This document shows, piece by piece, positions 11,181 to 23,709 of a DNA stretch of 64,000 nt (positions within the stretch are counted from its first letter, which is position 1; every line of letters begins with the position of its first letter). Below the pieces are notes generated by a model that saw nothing but the letters and a program-made list of their open reading frames with translations, had not been told where the DNA came from and ran no database searches. The DNA is taken from assembly GCA_947179485.1 (NCBI GenBank), contig OX359250.1:12754539-12818538 (forward strand), read 5' to 3'. The DNA is from Allacma fusca. Lineage: Eukaryota; Arthropoda; Collembola; Symphypleona; Sminthuridae. A program made the translations under genes and the position numbers.

Positions 11181-12230
11181 CAGATAAACGGACATACACA
11201 CAGATAAACGGACATATGTACATACACACAGATAAACGGACATATGTACATACACACAGATAAACGGACATATGTACATACACACAGATAAACGGACATA
11301 TGTACATACACACAGATAAACGGACATATGTACATACACACAGATAAACGGACATATGTACATACACACAGATAAACGGACATATGTACATACACACAGA
11401 TAAACGGACATATGTACATACACACAGATAAACGGACATATGTACATACACACAGATAAACGGACATATGTACATACACACAGATAAACGGACATATGTA
11501 CATACACACAGATAAACGGACATATGTACATACACACAGATAAACGGACATATGTACATACACACAGATAAACGGACATATGTACATACACACAGATAAA
11601 CGGACATATGTACATACACACAGATAAACGGACATATGTACATACCAGGGTTGGTTTGGTTTAAACCAAATAATTTAAACCATGGTTTAAACCATGGTTT
11701 AAACCAAACGGTTTTTTTAATAAAAACCAATGGTTTAAACCAAACACCTAAAATTTTAATATTTTCAATCCAAAATGCTTATATTTCGTCTAGCACAAAA
11801 CTTGTGCAGTTACTGTGATATTGTGTAGTTAAACTTTAGTGAAATAAATAATACTATTAGCTTTTAGTCTTGTACATTTAGAAATTCGGAATCGTTTGTA
11901 AAATGAAAAATGCCAAACTTGTGTTTATGCTGCAAAGTTATCGTTAAAATTATATCTAAATTATTGAATATTTATTGCTTTGTGATACTTACTGAGTTTG
12001 GGAAATAAGTAAATTTGTTCAAATTCACATGTTTTTGCATATTAATAAATGTTTTGGATTGAAAATTTGTTTAAACCAAAAAAACCTGGTTTAAACCAAA
12101 AAAACCCGGTTTAAACCAAAAAAACCTGGGTGCTTGGTTTTTTTGAAAAAAACCAAAAAAATCCCCAACCCTGGTACATACACACATATAAACGGACATA
12201 TGTACATACGCACAGATAAACGGACATACA
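11181..12230. repeat. 28-bp minisatellite, interrupted by a MITE
   Basis: The unit begins CAGATAAACGGACATATGTA. There is one short unit at 11181, 15 full 28-bp units at 11201-11620, and a sixteenth broken at 11645. The array resumes after 12173 for about two more diverged units. Units in the main block are virtually identical. The long minus-strand frames over this array arise because the unit has no stop in that strand and 28 is not a multiple of three, so all three frames read the same cycle. They are not genes. Confidence 0.95.
11646..12173. mobile_element. hAT-type MITE with GGTTTAAACC palindromes
   Basis: Perfect 9-bp ends CAGGGTTGG...CCAACCCTG are flanked by the exact 8-bp duplication GTACATAC (11638-11645 and 12174-12181), which is minisatellite sequence. 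Several GGTTTAAACC palindromes and AAACCAAA motifs cluster near both ends. It is 528 bp with no transposase. Confidence 0.88.
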
Positions 12231-13171
12231 GAGGTACGGCCAGTGGTATCTTATAAACGGGCTGACCCTAAAAATTAATTGTATTTTTGAATTAATGTGT
12301 TAAGGCATAGGACAAAGCTTTTACGTACAAAATGGCCGTGAAATCCCGACTTTGGTTCATTTAAGATTTTCTACAGGTCAACTGGTATGAGGTACGGATA
12401 TGAAACTTGCGTCAGTTGTTTAAATAATTGTGATGAACGATTAGCAAATTTTTCATAACTTAACGGGTCATAGGTGTTTCACAAAACGAGTTCAATTTGT
12501 GAAATTCCAATTTGTGGACAGGCTGTCTACACCTTGGGAAATACAGGGTTTTAATGAAAAAACCTTTGAATCATTTAATTTTGAATTGTATTGCTGATTT
12601 TAAGGTGTTTGGCCTGCAAAAGGGTTGTTTAAATGCATTGTTATGGTATTTCGTGTTATGAAGGCTGAGTGGGAAGGAAGTCTGATTTTTTTGAAGGCTG
12701 AAGGCAGGAGGCATTAAATTAGTAAGCGAAATAAGGCTGAGGGAAGGCATTATATTTTAAAGGTTTCACTTAAAAGAAGGATGAAGGAATGTGTTTTTTC
12801 AAAAAATTGCCTTCGGAGGTTTAAAGGAATGCTATTCCGGTTGGACATCTCTCTTTCCACGTATATATTATAACAGTTCAAACCAAAGGTGTCCGCCTAT
12901 CCTAAATATATACCTATTTGTAGGCTATTGAACGGGTAAAATGAAAATCAATCTACGTCTGGTACTTGCATGTTGTATGTTTTATAGTGCTATCAAGATC
13001 AAAACGTTCATTCTATCTCGCCTTTAAATGCACTGAAACATCGTCGAAATTTAAAGTAATATTCGGTACAGTGCAAACTCTGTATAACCTTGGCAGCTTG
13101 GGTAAAATTTTGAGCTTGAACACAACTCGAACTTCAAGCAGATTTTACTAAGATACAAATTTTGTCAGTAA
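12231..13171. other. Intergenic DNA without recognisable gene
   Basis: A GAAGGCTGA/GGAAGG-rich patch is present at 12655-12840. A similar motif appears near 24600. No convincing coding exon was seen. Confidence 0.5.
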
Positions 13172-13395
13172 GGGAGTACTCACATAAAACATGTTCCTTC
13201 CGTAACCGTAAATAGTTTTGTCGGCATCACGGAAGGAACTTATCGGAAACAACATTCCAACCGCTTACGAACAGACACCTCACATTCACACTACCGTAAG
13301 TAATTATATACGGTCTGAGCTTATGTGAGAAGACTCTCCGTAACGGAGAAAAATTTTACGTGTACAGAAAAAACATGCTTTAAGTGAGTACAGCC
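13172..13395. mobile_element. PIF/Harbinger-like MITE (224 bp)
   Basis: The left end GGGAGTACTCACATAAAACA and the complement of the right end (GGCTGTACTCACTTAAAGCA) form the TIRs. Both are flanked by TAA (13169-13171 and 13396-13398). The 3-bp TAA target and GG start are Harbinger features. Confidence 0.7.
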
Positions 13396-13563
13396 TAATC
13401 TAATCGATTTCCGTTGTCCCAATTGTCTTGTTTAGCTGACTTTGGAAATTGTTTCATGTGGTATATAATTTGTGAAATCTTAGTTGCAACATCCCCGTTG
13501 TAAAACTTGGCCACGATTTGCGGTGCAAACCAAGGCTAAATCGACAAACTGATCTGCTCTTAG

Positions 13564-14689
13564 CAGGGTTGTTGATTTTTTTGATTTTTTTGAAAAAAAT
13601 CAAATAAATCAGATTTATTTGATTTAAATCGGATTTTTTTGATTTAAATCAATATTTTATTATTTAAATTCAAAATTTTATAGTACGATAGAATTTCCAT
13701 ACAAATTTTTGGATTTTAATTTTCTTAATAATATTGTGCACTGTTGGCACCAATGAAACTTGAACAATCAATCTAATGTATTGAGAGAAAATTACAAAGG
13801 CAAGTCAGCTACCTAATATGAAATAAAAAGCTGGTTAAAGGCCAATTCCAAAGATCAACAGTATTTTTTATTTTGTAACAATTTGGAATTAAGTTTTCTT
13901 TGAAGCCAAACGCTGTGTAGGACAGATACCAGCTGTCTCATTTGGATTTTTATTGATTTATGTATACATAATTAAATATATTTATATGTAATTATATAAA
14001 ATGTGTACAGTGTGTGCATATTCAGTGTTTCGGGATGGGATGGTAGAGTATGTTGGAACAGAAAAATTATTTGCAAATTGGGAATATACTGTTTAAACAA
14101 GTGTGAATATCTCTCCGTACAAGAGTAACATTTAAAAAATGCAAAATTCACAGTCAAATCTTGCCACTTTAAACGGTACTCTTTTAGAAAGATTGGATAT
14201 CGGGATGTTTTTGTAGTTACTGAGTTTCTGTTAGGGATGAGACAATTTCGGGATGTAAATATTGTCTCCGTGTTATTTCAGGACGGGATTGGGATACTCA
14301 TTTTTGTCCCTGGATTTTGAAACGAGGCGGAATCTTCTGTGGGGCATAACAACTGTCCCCAGCAGAAGCTCTAGTATTATACACTACTTCAAAACTCACT
14401 CATATCCAAATTTTATGGCACTTTGACAGCTTGGCAGATAATATGTCAACGTGCCCAAATTATCCTAAAAATTATCAAAATCCAAAATAGTTTTATACCA
14501 AAAATTTGTAAAAACAAAAAAATGCACGTTTTACAACGTTTGAAGACGTAAAATTAAATTTTACCTAACCGCAAAAGTTGAAGAGTCAATTTTGATTTAA
14601 ATCAATGATTTATTTGAAAAAAATCAAGTGATTTAAATCTTGATTTAAATCAAGATTTAAATCAACGTGATTTAAATCAAGCCACCCTG
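13564..14689. mobile_element. hAT-type MITE with GATTTAAATC palindromes
   Basis: The ends CAGGGTTG...CCACCCTG are flanked by an exact 8-bp duplication GCTCTTAG (13556-13563 and 14690-14697). Clusters of GATTTAAATC and AAAAAATCAA lie at both ends, arranged as in the MITE at 11646-12173 but with GATT in place of GGTT. It is 1126 bp. No transposase was recognised. Confidence 0.87.
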
Positions 14690-14697
14690 GCTCTTAG

Positions 14698-15969
14698 GGT
14701 CTTTGGTCATGCTGACTAAACTCAAACTATATTTTGTTCCGATCCCATTGACTTGAGCCAGGGCGTTTGATAATTAGACCCATACGATGCCCTTAAATAT
14801 TCCGTTGACAACGAAAAGCATATATTATATGTCGGAAGGGTGTAGATTACGTTGAGCTGATTTGTCAATGAAATGTAGGCTTGTATGTAGGCTTAGTGCT
14901 CCCAATATAGGAATGATGTAGGATAGGCTAATCTATTCGGTCGTTAAAATGTAGGCATATATGTAAGCTCATTCCAAATTTTAAATTTAGGAAGGATATA
15001 CGATAGGCTGAATCATTTGGACACACTTGGAGCAAAATAATTCACTTAATTTCTTGGAAACAGCGTGACTAACTGAAACGCATTACGAAATCATTATTCA
15101 ACAAATGTTAAAATTAAGCGTTTTTGTGAATGAATGTGCATTATCAATGTTCCCTAGATCAGCCCTTCGTTGGTTCAACTACTCCTACATAGTACAATAT
15201 ATTATAGTCTCAAACATTAGTTTGAAAAAAGGAATACAGCTAGTTTATTCTATCCATTCCCGTATATTCCCAATTCACTTTCAAGTGAGGTAAAAATTGA
15301 AATTTCTAGTATTGTTATGATACAGGGCCAGGAACAAAGATTTCGAAACTTAGTACAAATAGCATACACGAATACGTTCGAGATTACCTTTAAAACTTCT
15401 AACAATTGGAGTAATTCAAGTCATTTGTTTCACACGAAATGCTATAATATGCATTTAACAAGCGTATTTATGAACATGATCACGCAGGAATGTCTAAAAA
15501 CTGAATGTGAATGAAGTATTATTGAATCGATAAAATGGCATGTGCCTGGCTAGTAGTAGGCTCTCAAGTAGATGTATCTCATAAAAAGTTATATCAACTG
15601 TAATAATAATGATTATTCATGATAACTATTATTACAAACTGGGTTTCTTTTCGCGCATATTTTTCAATTCATTGCTTTCATGTTTACATTTTTTACGAAG
15701 GACTCGAGAGACTTCCTCTGTTTCTTGAGTGCTTGAATAATATAATAACATTGAATGACCATATTTCCCCTATACACATACTATGAAGGAGTACGCTCAT
15801 TATTTCATTTAGCGGCCTTTGGAGGAAGACATTACAACGATGTATGAACAAGATAGAACCGTAAGCAGTCTGCGTGTTCGTTTTTCTCGTATTAATTATC
15901 TATTTTTATTTGGGTATTAAAGTATTTGCACTTATCGTCTGATGTAACTACGCAGGGATCATTTGGGGG
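14698..15969. other. AT-rich intergenic DNA
   Basis: Short direct repeats of ATGTAGGC and GGATAGGCT occur at 14870-15020. No gene or bounded element was recognised. Confidence 0.4.
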
Positions 15970-16273
15970 GATCAATTGGATTGGATTGAGGGATTGACAG
16001 GCAAATTTCTGATCAATTGGATTGGATTGAGGGATTGACAGGCAAATTTCTGATCAATTGGATTGGATTGAGGGATTGACAGGCAAATTTCTGATCAATT
16101 GGATTGGATTGAGGGATTGACAGGCAAATTTCTGATAAATTGGATTGGATTGAGGGATTGACAGGCAAATTTCTGATCAATTGGATTGGATTAAGGGATT
16201 GACGGAAAAAAATCCGATAACTTGGATTAGAATAAGGGATTGACGGGAAAATTCCAAACACTTGGATTAGATT
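15970..16273. repeat. 41-bp tandem repeat
   Basis: There are five full 41-bp units, starting GATCAATTGGATTGGATTGA, at 15970-16174. The fourth carries GATAAATT. Diverged units follow to about 16273. Related GGATTA-rich sequence occurs at 20895-21080. Confidence 0.93.
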
Positions 16274-18025
16274 AAAAAAATTATGAATACGAATTCCCAG
16301 ATTTACACTGGATTGGCGATTTCTAATAAAGATGCAGACATTACGCGATTGATGAAGAAAAAATCAAAAAATTTAAAGGACTAGCGCATAGGCGAATTTA
16401 AATCATACATAAATATGATTAACGGGTGAGCATTTGTCAGAACACATATGCACTATTGACCACCACAAATTCATTCAGATGAACATAATGCGATGACGTA
16501 AATATCTATATAGTTGGTTTAAATTACAAGGTTGGTTCCAACTAATCAAACTCCCCGCGTAACTATTTTGCTTGGGATCCTATGGGGAAAATGGCCCCAT
16601 ATGAAACCCAAGTACATTTCTTAAAAGAACGTACCGACAGGATTAGTCCGTGGGATTTTATACTATTTTACACATACGATTGGAGCTATACGGGGCTTCC
16701 CATGAGAACTTCAGTCGCGCTTTTGTCCTGCGCATGAGCATTACATACAAGTAAGTCAGTTCTGACTTACAATGAGCGGGATTCATAAGCAGCACATGTA
16801 ACGGCTGACGTCTTAACTTTTCATTTGTTATAATTTTAAGTTGATAAAAATTTCTTGTAGTCAACCTTTTTTGAAGACGGAAGCTCCAACATTTATAAGG
16901 GCGCTGAACTGTACAATTAGGTAAGTTTTTAAATATTTAATAATTTAATAATATTTTTTAATATTTAATATATATTTATTTACTTCAAAATAATTTAAAT
17001 ACTTGTAGAAACTTTAGATGACTTTTGTATTAACTTTAGAATTGAAATTGTAAATATTGCAGGTTTCAAAGCCGGAGCGGGTTGGTTCCTCAACCTCCTG
17101 GTTAATTGTAGGTAAAAGTTCTCAATTAATTTTGGATAATTTTAACAATCTCTTGAATTTTGCTAATTAAATATCTAATTACTGACGAATATTGTTGACA
17201 ATAATTACGTTCCTTTGATTCCCGTCTTAAAGGGCCAACTGAAGTGTAATCGAATTTATTTCGCGTTTCAAGTTGGCTTTAATTCAATTTTAATTCATTT
17301 ATATTATTTCCATTTTTAGGTGGTTAGTGGAGTACCGCTGGAGATCCTACCATTCCCCTTCCCGTGTTTAATTATGGACTTTATAGGGTAGTATGTACGT
17401 ACGTGTATTTTAATAGTTTTAATTGCACATAACAGATTTTAGAATAAAAGAATTTTCAAATAATTCAAAATAGTTTGATTTCTACCTCTTATTTTGTCAC
17501 AATTGTTTATAGTTTATGTGGCATGTAGTAATCATAAATGCATATTAACTACATGGGAACGAGGGGCCAATATTTCATCCAGTTGGGAATGTTCATATGG
17601 GAAAGGGCATAGGGGAGAGGGCCATATGGGCGCAGTCTGACAGGACATTCGTTAGGATTTTCGATAAAATTTCCCATAGCACTAACCCTATATGCGTCCC
17701 ATAGAAACACTTACGCGGGTCATTACTATGTAGTAAATTATTGTGGATGAAGTGGTTTGGTGAAAACAAACTCCAAAGGCAACCACTGGTAATAATTTCT
17801 GGTAATAATTTTGAAATGGACAGCCCTGATGTGGTTTACTCAAGCGACTAGTTATTAGCGCATTTTTATTAGCATCTTCAGGCTGTGAACCAGAAGTAGT
17901 ATGCTTAAAATAGAAAGATATAGTTCAAAGCACAATTCCAATCTAGATGTTTATGATAAACATTTCAATTATTATATTAAACTAAAATACTGGCAATCAA
18001 AACGTACACAGATTTTGAGCAAGAG
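16274..18025. other. Intergenic DNA with a possible degenerate inverted-end element
   Basis: CCCGCGTAACT near 16553 and AC(A)CTTACGCGGG near 17712 resemble inverted ends, followed inward by CCTATGGGG and CCCATAG motifs. No target duplication could be matched, so this is only a candidate. No gene was seen. Confidence 0.3.
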
Positions 18026-20791
18026 TATGAGGGGGAATGCTGCCAATACTCTTTTTTGTAGATCTGGTGCACGCCGAAAATAAATTTGTACATTGTACAT
18101 ACCCTGCATACTGCATCCATGGCATTTACTGCGCATGATCATGGCGCCAAAATAAACAAGCTTCCTTTATACTTAATGGCCTACGATTCCGACCACTGCT
18201 GTAAAGGAAGTGTAGATTCGAGTTGTAGTTTAACGGAAGCGTGGTTCTTATCATTTATCTTATTCTCGGAAATAGTCAGCTTAATTATACTTTTAAAAGC
18301 GATTTTTAAAGCTGGTATGCCCTCCTCATAATTACATCGCTTCACTTATCCAATTTACAAAACTGGGACAGTTATCGTTAACCGGAACATTGGACTTTTG
18401 GGACAGTTATCGTAAGCCGGAAAGTTGCCTTTCCTTCCCCTGAATCCTTCCCCTTCCACCAAAGGGCCTTCCTTTCCCCCGGCCCTTATGTTTGTCCTTG
18501 ATTTGGGACAGTTATCGTAAACCGGAACATTGCACTTTTGGTACAGTTATCGTAGATGCCACATTTATATTTCATGAAATGTTTTGTTTCCTCTTGGCAT
18601 GTTCCTTTTTTGTTTCAAATATTTTCAGTTTCATTTCAGTGATTCAATAAAGTAAATTGATTACTTACCAGAAATGAAATTATTATTGAATAAGATACTG
18701 TCCCAGCAGTGGTTAGTGCCTTCAGAAGAAAAGGTAATCCTGGGACATAAATTGGTTGGTACTAATGATTGTTGTGTTTTGATTCATGCGTTGTCTGGAA
18801 TCCTTAATATTTTTGTTGTTCACAGGAAAAGTGCTGGGCCAGTGTTTCTCGGAGAATAAGCCCTCAACGCTTGCCTTGAAGCTCTTCCAAATTCCGTCGA
18901 AATTGATCTACGGAATAGTTTTAGTCACTTTAGTGCAGAGCGGATTGTTGTCCCTGCTGAAAGCCTTCCTGAGGTCGGTAGGAAAAAATTCTATTCGTTT
19001 AGGAATTTTTAAAAGTACTGAATACTTATCTTGCATATCTGGTAAACATAAACTATTGGTTGGTACTAATGATTGTTGTGTTTTGATTCATGCGTTGTCT
19101 GGAATCCTTAATATTTTTGTTGTTCACAGGAAAAGTGCTGGGCCAGTGTTTCTCGGAGAATAAGCCCTCAACGCTTGCCTTGAAGCTCTTCCAAATTCCG
19201 TCGAAATTGATCTACGGAATAGTTTTAGTCACTTTAGTGCAGAGCGGATTGTTGTCCCTGCTGAAAGCCTTCCTGAGGTCGGTAGGAAAAAATTCTATTC
19301 GTTTAGGAATTTTTAAAAGTACTGAATACTTATCTTGCATATCTGGTAAACATAAACTATTGGTTGGTACTAAGTAAAGTATCTTTATTGTCTTTCAGGT
19401 CTTGCCTATAACAATTTTTGCTAGTTATTTACATTGCATATATTTAGTTATTAGTGGTTGGGACGCAGCCCGTTTAACTTAACCTAATACAACTTCGAGC
19501 CATTCTGGCCCACTAGCTATATGCTGTGAGGTGGGACGAATCCATTCCATACCCGTACGACTGTCGGCCTATGTGTCTACTTGCCACACATTTGTGGCTC
19601 AAACCAAAGGTAGAGACAAGGGTCCCCGCGTTTTCATGCCGACCGCCATATGAGGCCATATAGTTTTGAGCACATACCTGGTGTATCCACATAGCATACC
19701 CACAGTCACGTAGTATGTATATCACCGCCACAGACACACAGTCTTTAGAGGATAGATAAAGAAACTGAGAAGCTACAGGAGGAGAGAGAGAAGAGATATG
19801 CAAATGTCGGAGAGAGAGACAAGGGTTTATAGCCACAATACTCAGATGTCCGAAATTACTGCATTTACAGTGCGTGTACGTATACCAACTCATCTTGCGA
19901 GTCCTTGCCGGTATACGCCACACACTACCTCTACAGGCAATCTTTTAACTGAGCACATGTCTCGAAACTCCGTCATTTGCATACCGAAGTGTATAGAGGA
20001 AGATAGAAAGGACCTGAAATTATTTTGGGGTGAGCTAGAGTCGAAGACCGACTCTTCGGCAACCTTACAGATTCGCTACACCACCAGACCGCAGGCTCGG
20101 TATATTGGTTGGTACTAATGATTGTTGTGTTTTGATTCATGCGTTGTCTTTAATCCTTAATATTTTTTGTTCACAGGGAGTGCTGGGCCAGTTTTTCTCG
20201 GAGAATAGCTCAAATAGTTCCCACAGCGAAATCGAAGTTAGGATTGGAATCCTGTTTATTAATACAATTTCAAGGTTGGTTATGAGATCAATATCCTTTA
20301 CTATGAATATAATATGTGCATATTATATTATTATTGTATTATATGAGTACAAATATATTTTTGTATTTTGTTAGATGGTTGGTATGACAAGAGCGATGAT
20401 ACTTGCTTCAAATAGAATTTTTCCAGCTCCTCCTAGTCTTGTATCATCTTCTGGAGATTCAAGAAAGTCAGCCTCTCCTTTGGGTCCTTCTCGTGCTCAT
20501 ATTAAGAAGGTTAGTTGCTGATATTATAGCTGTTTTACATTTTAACACACTGCTGCCACCAGGCAACATAATATACTCTAGCCTAGTATTGAAAGTTTAG
20601 AGCAGCTAGTCAAGTATACTTTGTATTTTTAAATTAAATGATGTTTGCGCCGTTTATTTTGGCGCCATGATCATGCGCAGTAAATGCCATGGATGCAGTA
20701 TGCAGTGTACTGTATGTACAATGTACAAATTTATTTTCGGCATGCACCACATCTACAAAAAAAAGAGTATTGGCAGCATTCCCCCCTCATA
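18026..20791. mobile_element. Unassigned DNA element with ~130-bp terminal inverted repeats
   Basis: Positions 18026-18157 and 20652-20791 are inverted copies with small differences, the outer ends reading TATGAGGGGGAATGCTGCCA. CAAGAG flanks both sides (18020-18025 and 20792-20797), a 6-bp candidate target duplication. The interior holds GGGACAGTTATCGTA repeats (18364-18555), a 304-bp tandem duplication, and exon-like open segments with splice-like borders (18674-18735, about 20178-20275, 20373-20510). No transposase was recognised. Six-bp duplications occur in a few superfamilies such as Polinton and Dada, but nothing else supports either. Confidence 0.65.
18751..19374 (+). repeat. 304-bp tandem duplication containing an exon-like segment
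   Basis: Copy 1 is 18751-19054, copy 2 is 19055-19358, and a third copy begins at 19359 but stops after about 16 bases. A diverged partial copy lies at 20104-20210. Copies 1 and 2 look identical. Each contains TTGTTCACAG followed by an open stretch and then GTCGGTAGGA, which resembles an acceptor, exon and donor. The protein this could encode was not recognised. Confidence 0.85.
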
Positions 20792-22680
20792 CAAGAGAAC
20801 GGAGAATTTGTTACACCGTAATCAGTAAAAAAAATTCAGCTACTATGTTGCCACGTTCTTTGCTAGATTTATATTTCTACAAACAACAAGTATTGGATTA
20901 GGATTGTGGATTAATTCGCTGCCATGGAAATAATTGGATTTGACTAATAGATTAAAATGAAAACATTGAGCCGGGACTGAGGAGTAAGGATTTTGATAAG
21001 TTATTTTAAGTTTGTTCAACACTTGGATTAGGGTTGGGATTAATTAATTCTTTCAAATCAATCCATTCCCATCCCTGATTAGGGATTAATTATTAATTCA
21101 GATAAGTAGAACTTTTATTAATTTTTTCAATTTTCTGGATATCAGTTACTGTTAGGGAAGATGCATTTCGTCGTACAATGAAATCAGGAAGCGCCATTGA
21201 CGAAATTAACATATTGAAAAAAAAATATTGAAATATTTATGCATACTCAAAAAATAAAATAATGAGTAATGAATGTTAAATGGCCTATATATGTATTATA
21301 TTATTATTTTATTATTGTTATTTTCCATTGACAAAGCCGATGGCTGTTTATATGTAGTTGTTATCTATACATTCGCAGCAGTTGCGTGTGAATGTATGTT
21401 CACTTTTAAATTATGCGCAGTACATTCTGTAGAATGAACCTACAACATGGCGAGCACATAAAAATGTTTACTTTTGTTTAGTTAAATCATTTATTGTTAA
21501 TTCATGTCAGTGGAGGGAACTGTTTTCCGATGAACAACACCCTATTCATATAAGTTTAGTTTATAAAATCTATGTAATAAAGTCAATGAGTTTTGTTCGT
21601 ATTTATTCTATATAATTTTTCGGGTTTAAAATCTTTGTGATCTCTAAGACTAAGGTATTATATAATGAGTTCCACGTGAGTTCCAACAATGATTCAAAGT
21701 TTTAACAATAAAAAGGAATACAACATTTTATTATTGAGTTTAGAAGTGCTCTGATAATTATCTTAAAGCAATCCTTAGAAATTAGTTTCTTATTATATAT
21801 AAGTAAGATTTCCAATTCACTGGGCTTTTTCACCATTGATGTAATTTAACTGCTTAGAAATACCTAATGTCCACCAATGAATATGCCTAGGTATTTAAAC
21901 TCACAGACAGTATCAAAATGTAACGGGAATTATTTATATAGTCGGAAGGGCATTATCAAGGTAGGGGTAGGATTTTTGTGGAAGGACGTGAAGATTTTTC
22001 TCAGAAACAAATATTTCTGACAGGGAAAATCTCAAATGAGATCCTTTTTTCCGTACAGGAATTTTGAAATTCGCTGACGTTTTTTAAAAGGGATTTTAAA
22101 ATTCTTCTAAAGTATTACAGGGTAATTTTTTCGCAAACAGGATGCCAGTACATAGTAAATTCCTCCAAGTTGAAATCAGTTCCTCGTTCCAGAACTAGAG
22201 TACACCATTGGAATCTCAAATAATGTGGCAACTACTTCACCAAATCCTCTAGATGTTGAGGATTACCCATATGTGACCAGCTTTCTTAACTGATTTCATC
22301 GTGGCTACTAAATTGGCCACCAAATTATGAAAAGCTACAATCGTTTCAGGTCTTCCCTCCTGTGGAGATTCTGCAGTTAACTTTTCGAATCATGAACTTA
22401 ATCATGGATTAAATCAGCTCGGTCAAACATTACCTCAAGTGTGTCTATAACCCTTTCAATATTTTCAATGCTTCACCAAGGCATATACATAAGGACGACA
22501 ACCATTACTGCTACTATTGCTACGATGAAGCTTTTAGTAAGAATTATTGGTAGTTATTGGATCTTTAAAATGTTACTTATTTGTTCCATGGATGAACGGC
22601 AAAATACTAACCGGGAAACACACCGAGTTCAAAATACCTACTGAAAAAGAACTAAATCAACACCATACATGTAGGCTACT
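20792..22680. other. AT-rich intergenic DNA
   Basis: A GGATTA-rich patch lies at 20895-21080. A segment at 21960-22150 resembles 29590-29770 (shared CAGGGTAATTT and CGCAAACA motifs). No gene was seen. Confidence 0.4.
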
Positions 22681-23225
22681 CGCGAGTGACGAGTGCACTC
22701 AACACACTCCTACTCACACTCACAGGAGAGTAGCAAGGTAAAGAGTAGGAGTGAGGGCGCCAAAAAAGTCGTGAGTTGGAGTGGTATAAATCGTAGCATA
22801 GAAAAAGAGTAGGAGTAGGAGTAGCATGCTTTGCTACTCGCTATTTCTCGTACCATTGTATTAACCGCATAAAGCTAGCACTGCCACGATTAAAAGATTG
22901 GCGGTTATTGCCAAATATTTCCTAATTTCATACAAACTCGTATGGAATGCCGACTTATGTATGTACAAGTCATGCATTTTTTGCTTAATATTCGCTTTTT
23001 TAACGATAAGGAAAACTTGTCTTAATATTTGCAAATATTTCGATGAAAACATTGAGTAACTCACGAGTGGTGAGTAGGAGTGGTGAGATTTGAAGTTAGC
23101 GCTGAGAGTAGGAGTAGGAGTTTTACATTCTCAGACAGACTATGAGTGGGCACGAGTAGGAGTGGTGAATTTTTCTTCATGGAAGTGCGAGTGTGAGTGC
23201 GAGTGGGAAAAAAACCTACATCTAT
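22680..23225. repeat. AGTAGG/GAGTGG-rich repeat block
   Basis: Dense GAGTAGGAGT and GAGTGGTGAG motifs occur, with ATGTAGG near the left end and its complement CCTACAT near the right. This suggests an old MITE, but no target duplication was matched. Confidence 0.45.
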
Positions 23226-23288
23226 GATCAACACTACTTACTCAAAAAAAGGCTGCCGTGCTAATGGAAACTTCGCCCCGTCCCATTA

Positions 23289-23709
23289 GGCCTCATTCTT
23301 TTATTACGTCATCAGAAAAGGGGGGAGAGGGGGTTATTAGGAAATGACGATGATGACAGGTGAGAGGGAGAGGGGGCTAGCGAAAAATGACGAATATAAA
23401 TCATCCGCGCGAAAATGCGAATTTCCCGGTTTAAAAAGTGTTGTTTTGTTTTGAAACACACTCATTTGTTGGCGTTCAAACAATACCACGCCGGGAAACG
23501 ACTACGTTAATTTTTCGCTCTAATATTCAACTCAGAAAAGGTGTCAGTTGCAATTCATAATGTCAGGGGCATTTCATATATTTTGTGATGACGTAATTAA
23601 TACGGGGGGGGGGTCGAGACTGGTGTGATTTATAATAATGATCTTCGTGGAAGGGGGCAGGGGGGTTTGAAATGAGGAAAATCTGATGACGTAATAAAAG
23701 AATGAAGCC
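23289..23709. mobile_element. TA-flanked MITE (421 bp)
   Basis: Inverted ends GGCCTCATTCTTTTATTACG and the complement of the right end (GGCTTCATTCTTTTATTACG) extend to about 27 bp. TA borders both sides (23287-23288 and 23710-23711). This is consistent with a Tc1/mariner-type MITE. A run of nine G lies at about 23604-23612. Confidence 0.75.

Noticed and set aside
10938..11730. Three overlapping minus-strand frames of about 190-230 codons with a repeating CVCTYVRLSVCMYICPFI-type sequence
   Set aside because: They are produced by the 28-bp minisatellite, whose unit has no stop on that strand and, not being a multiple of three, reads identically in all frames.
16553..17712. Inverted CCCGCGTAA ends suggesting a transposon
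   Set aside because: The inverted match is short and no target-site duplication could be matched.
19513..19923. 136-codon minus-strand frame inside the 18026-20791 element
   Set aside because: No recognisable motif; it overlaps plus-strand frames and repeat sequence.
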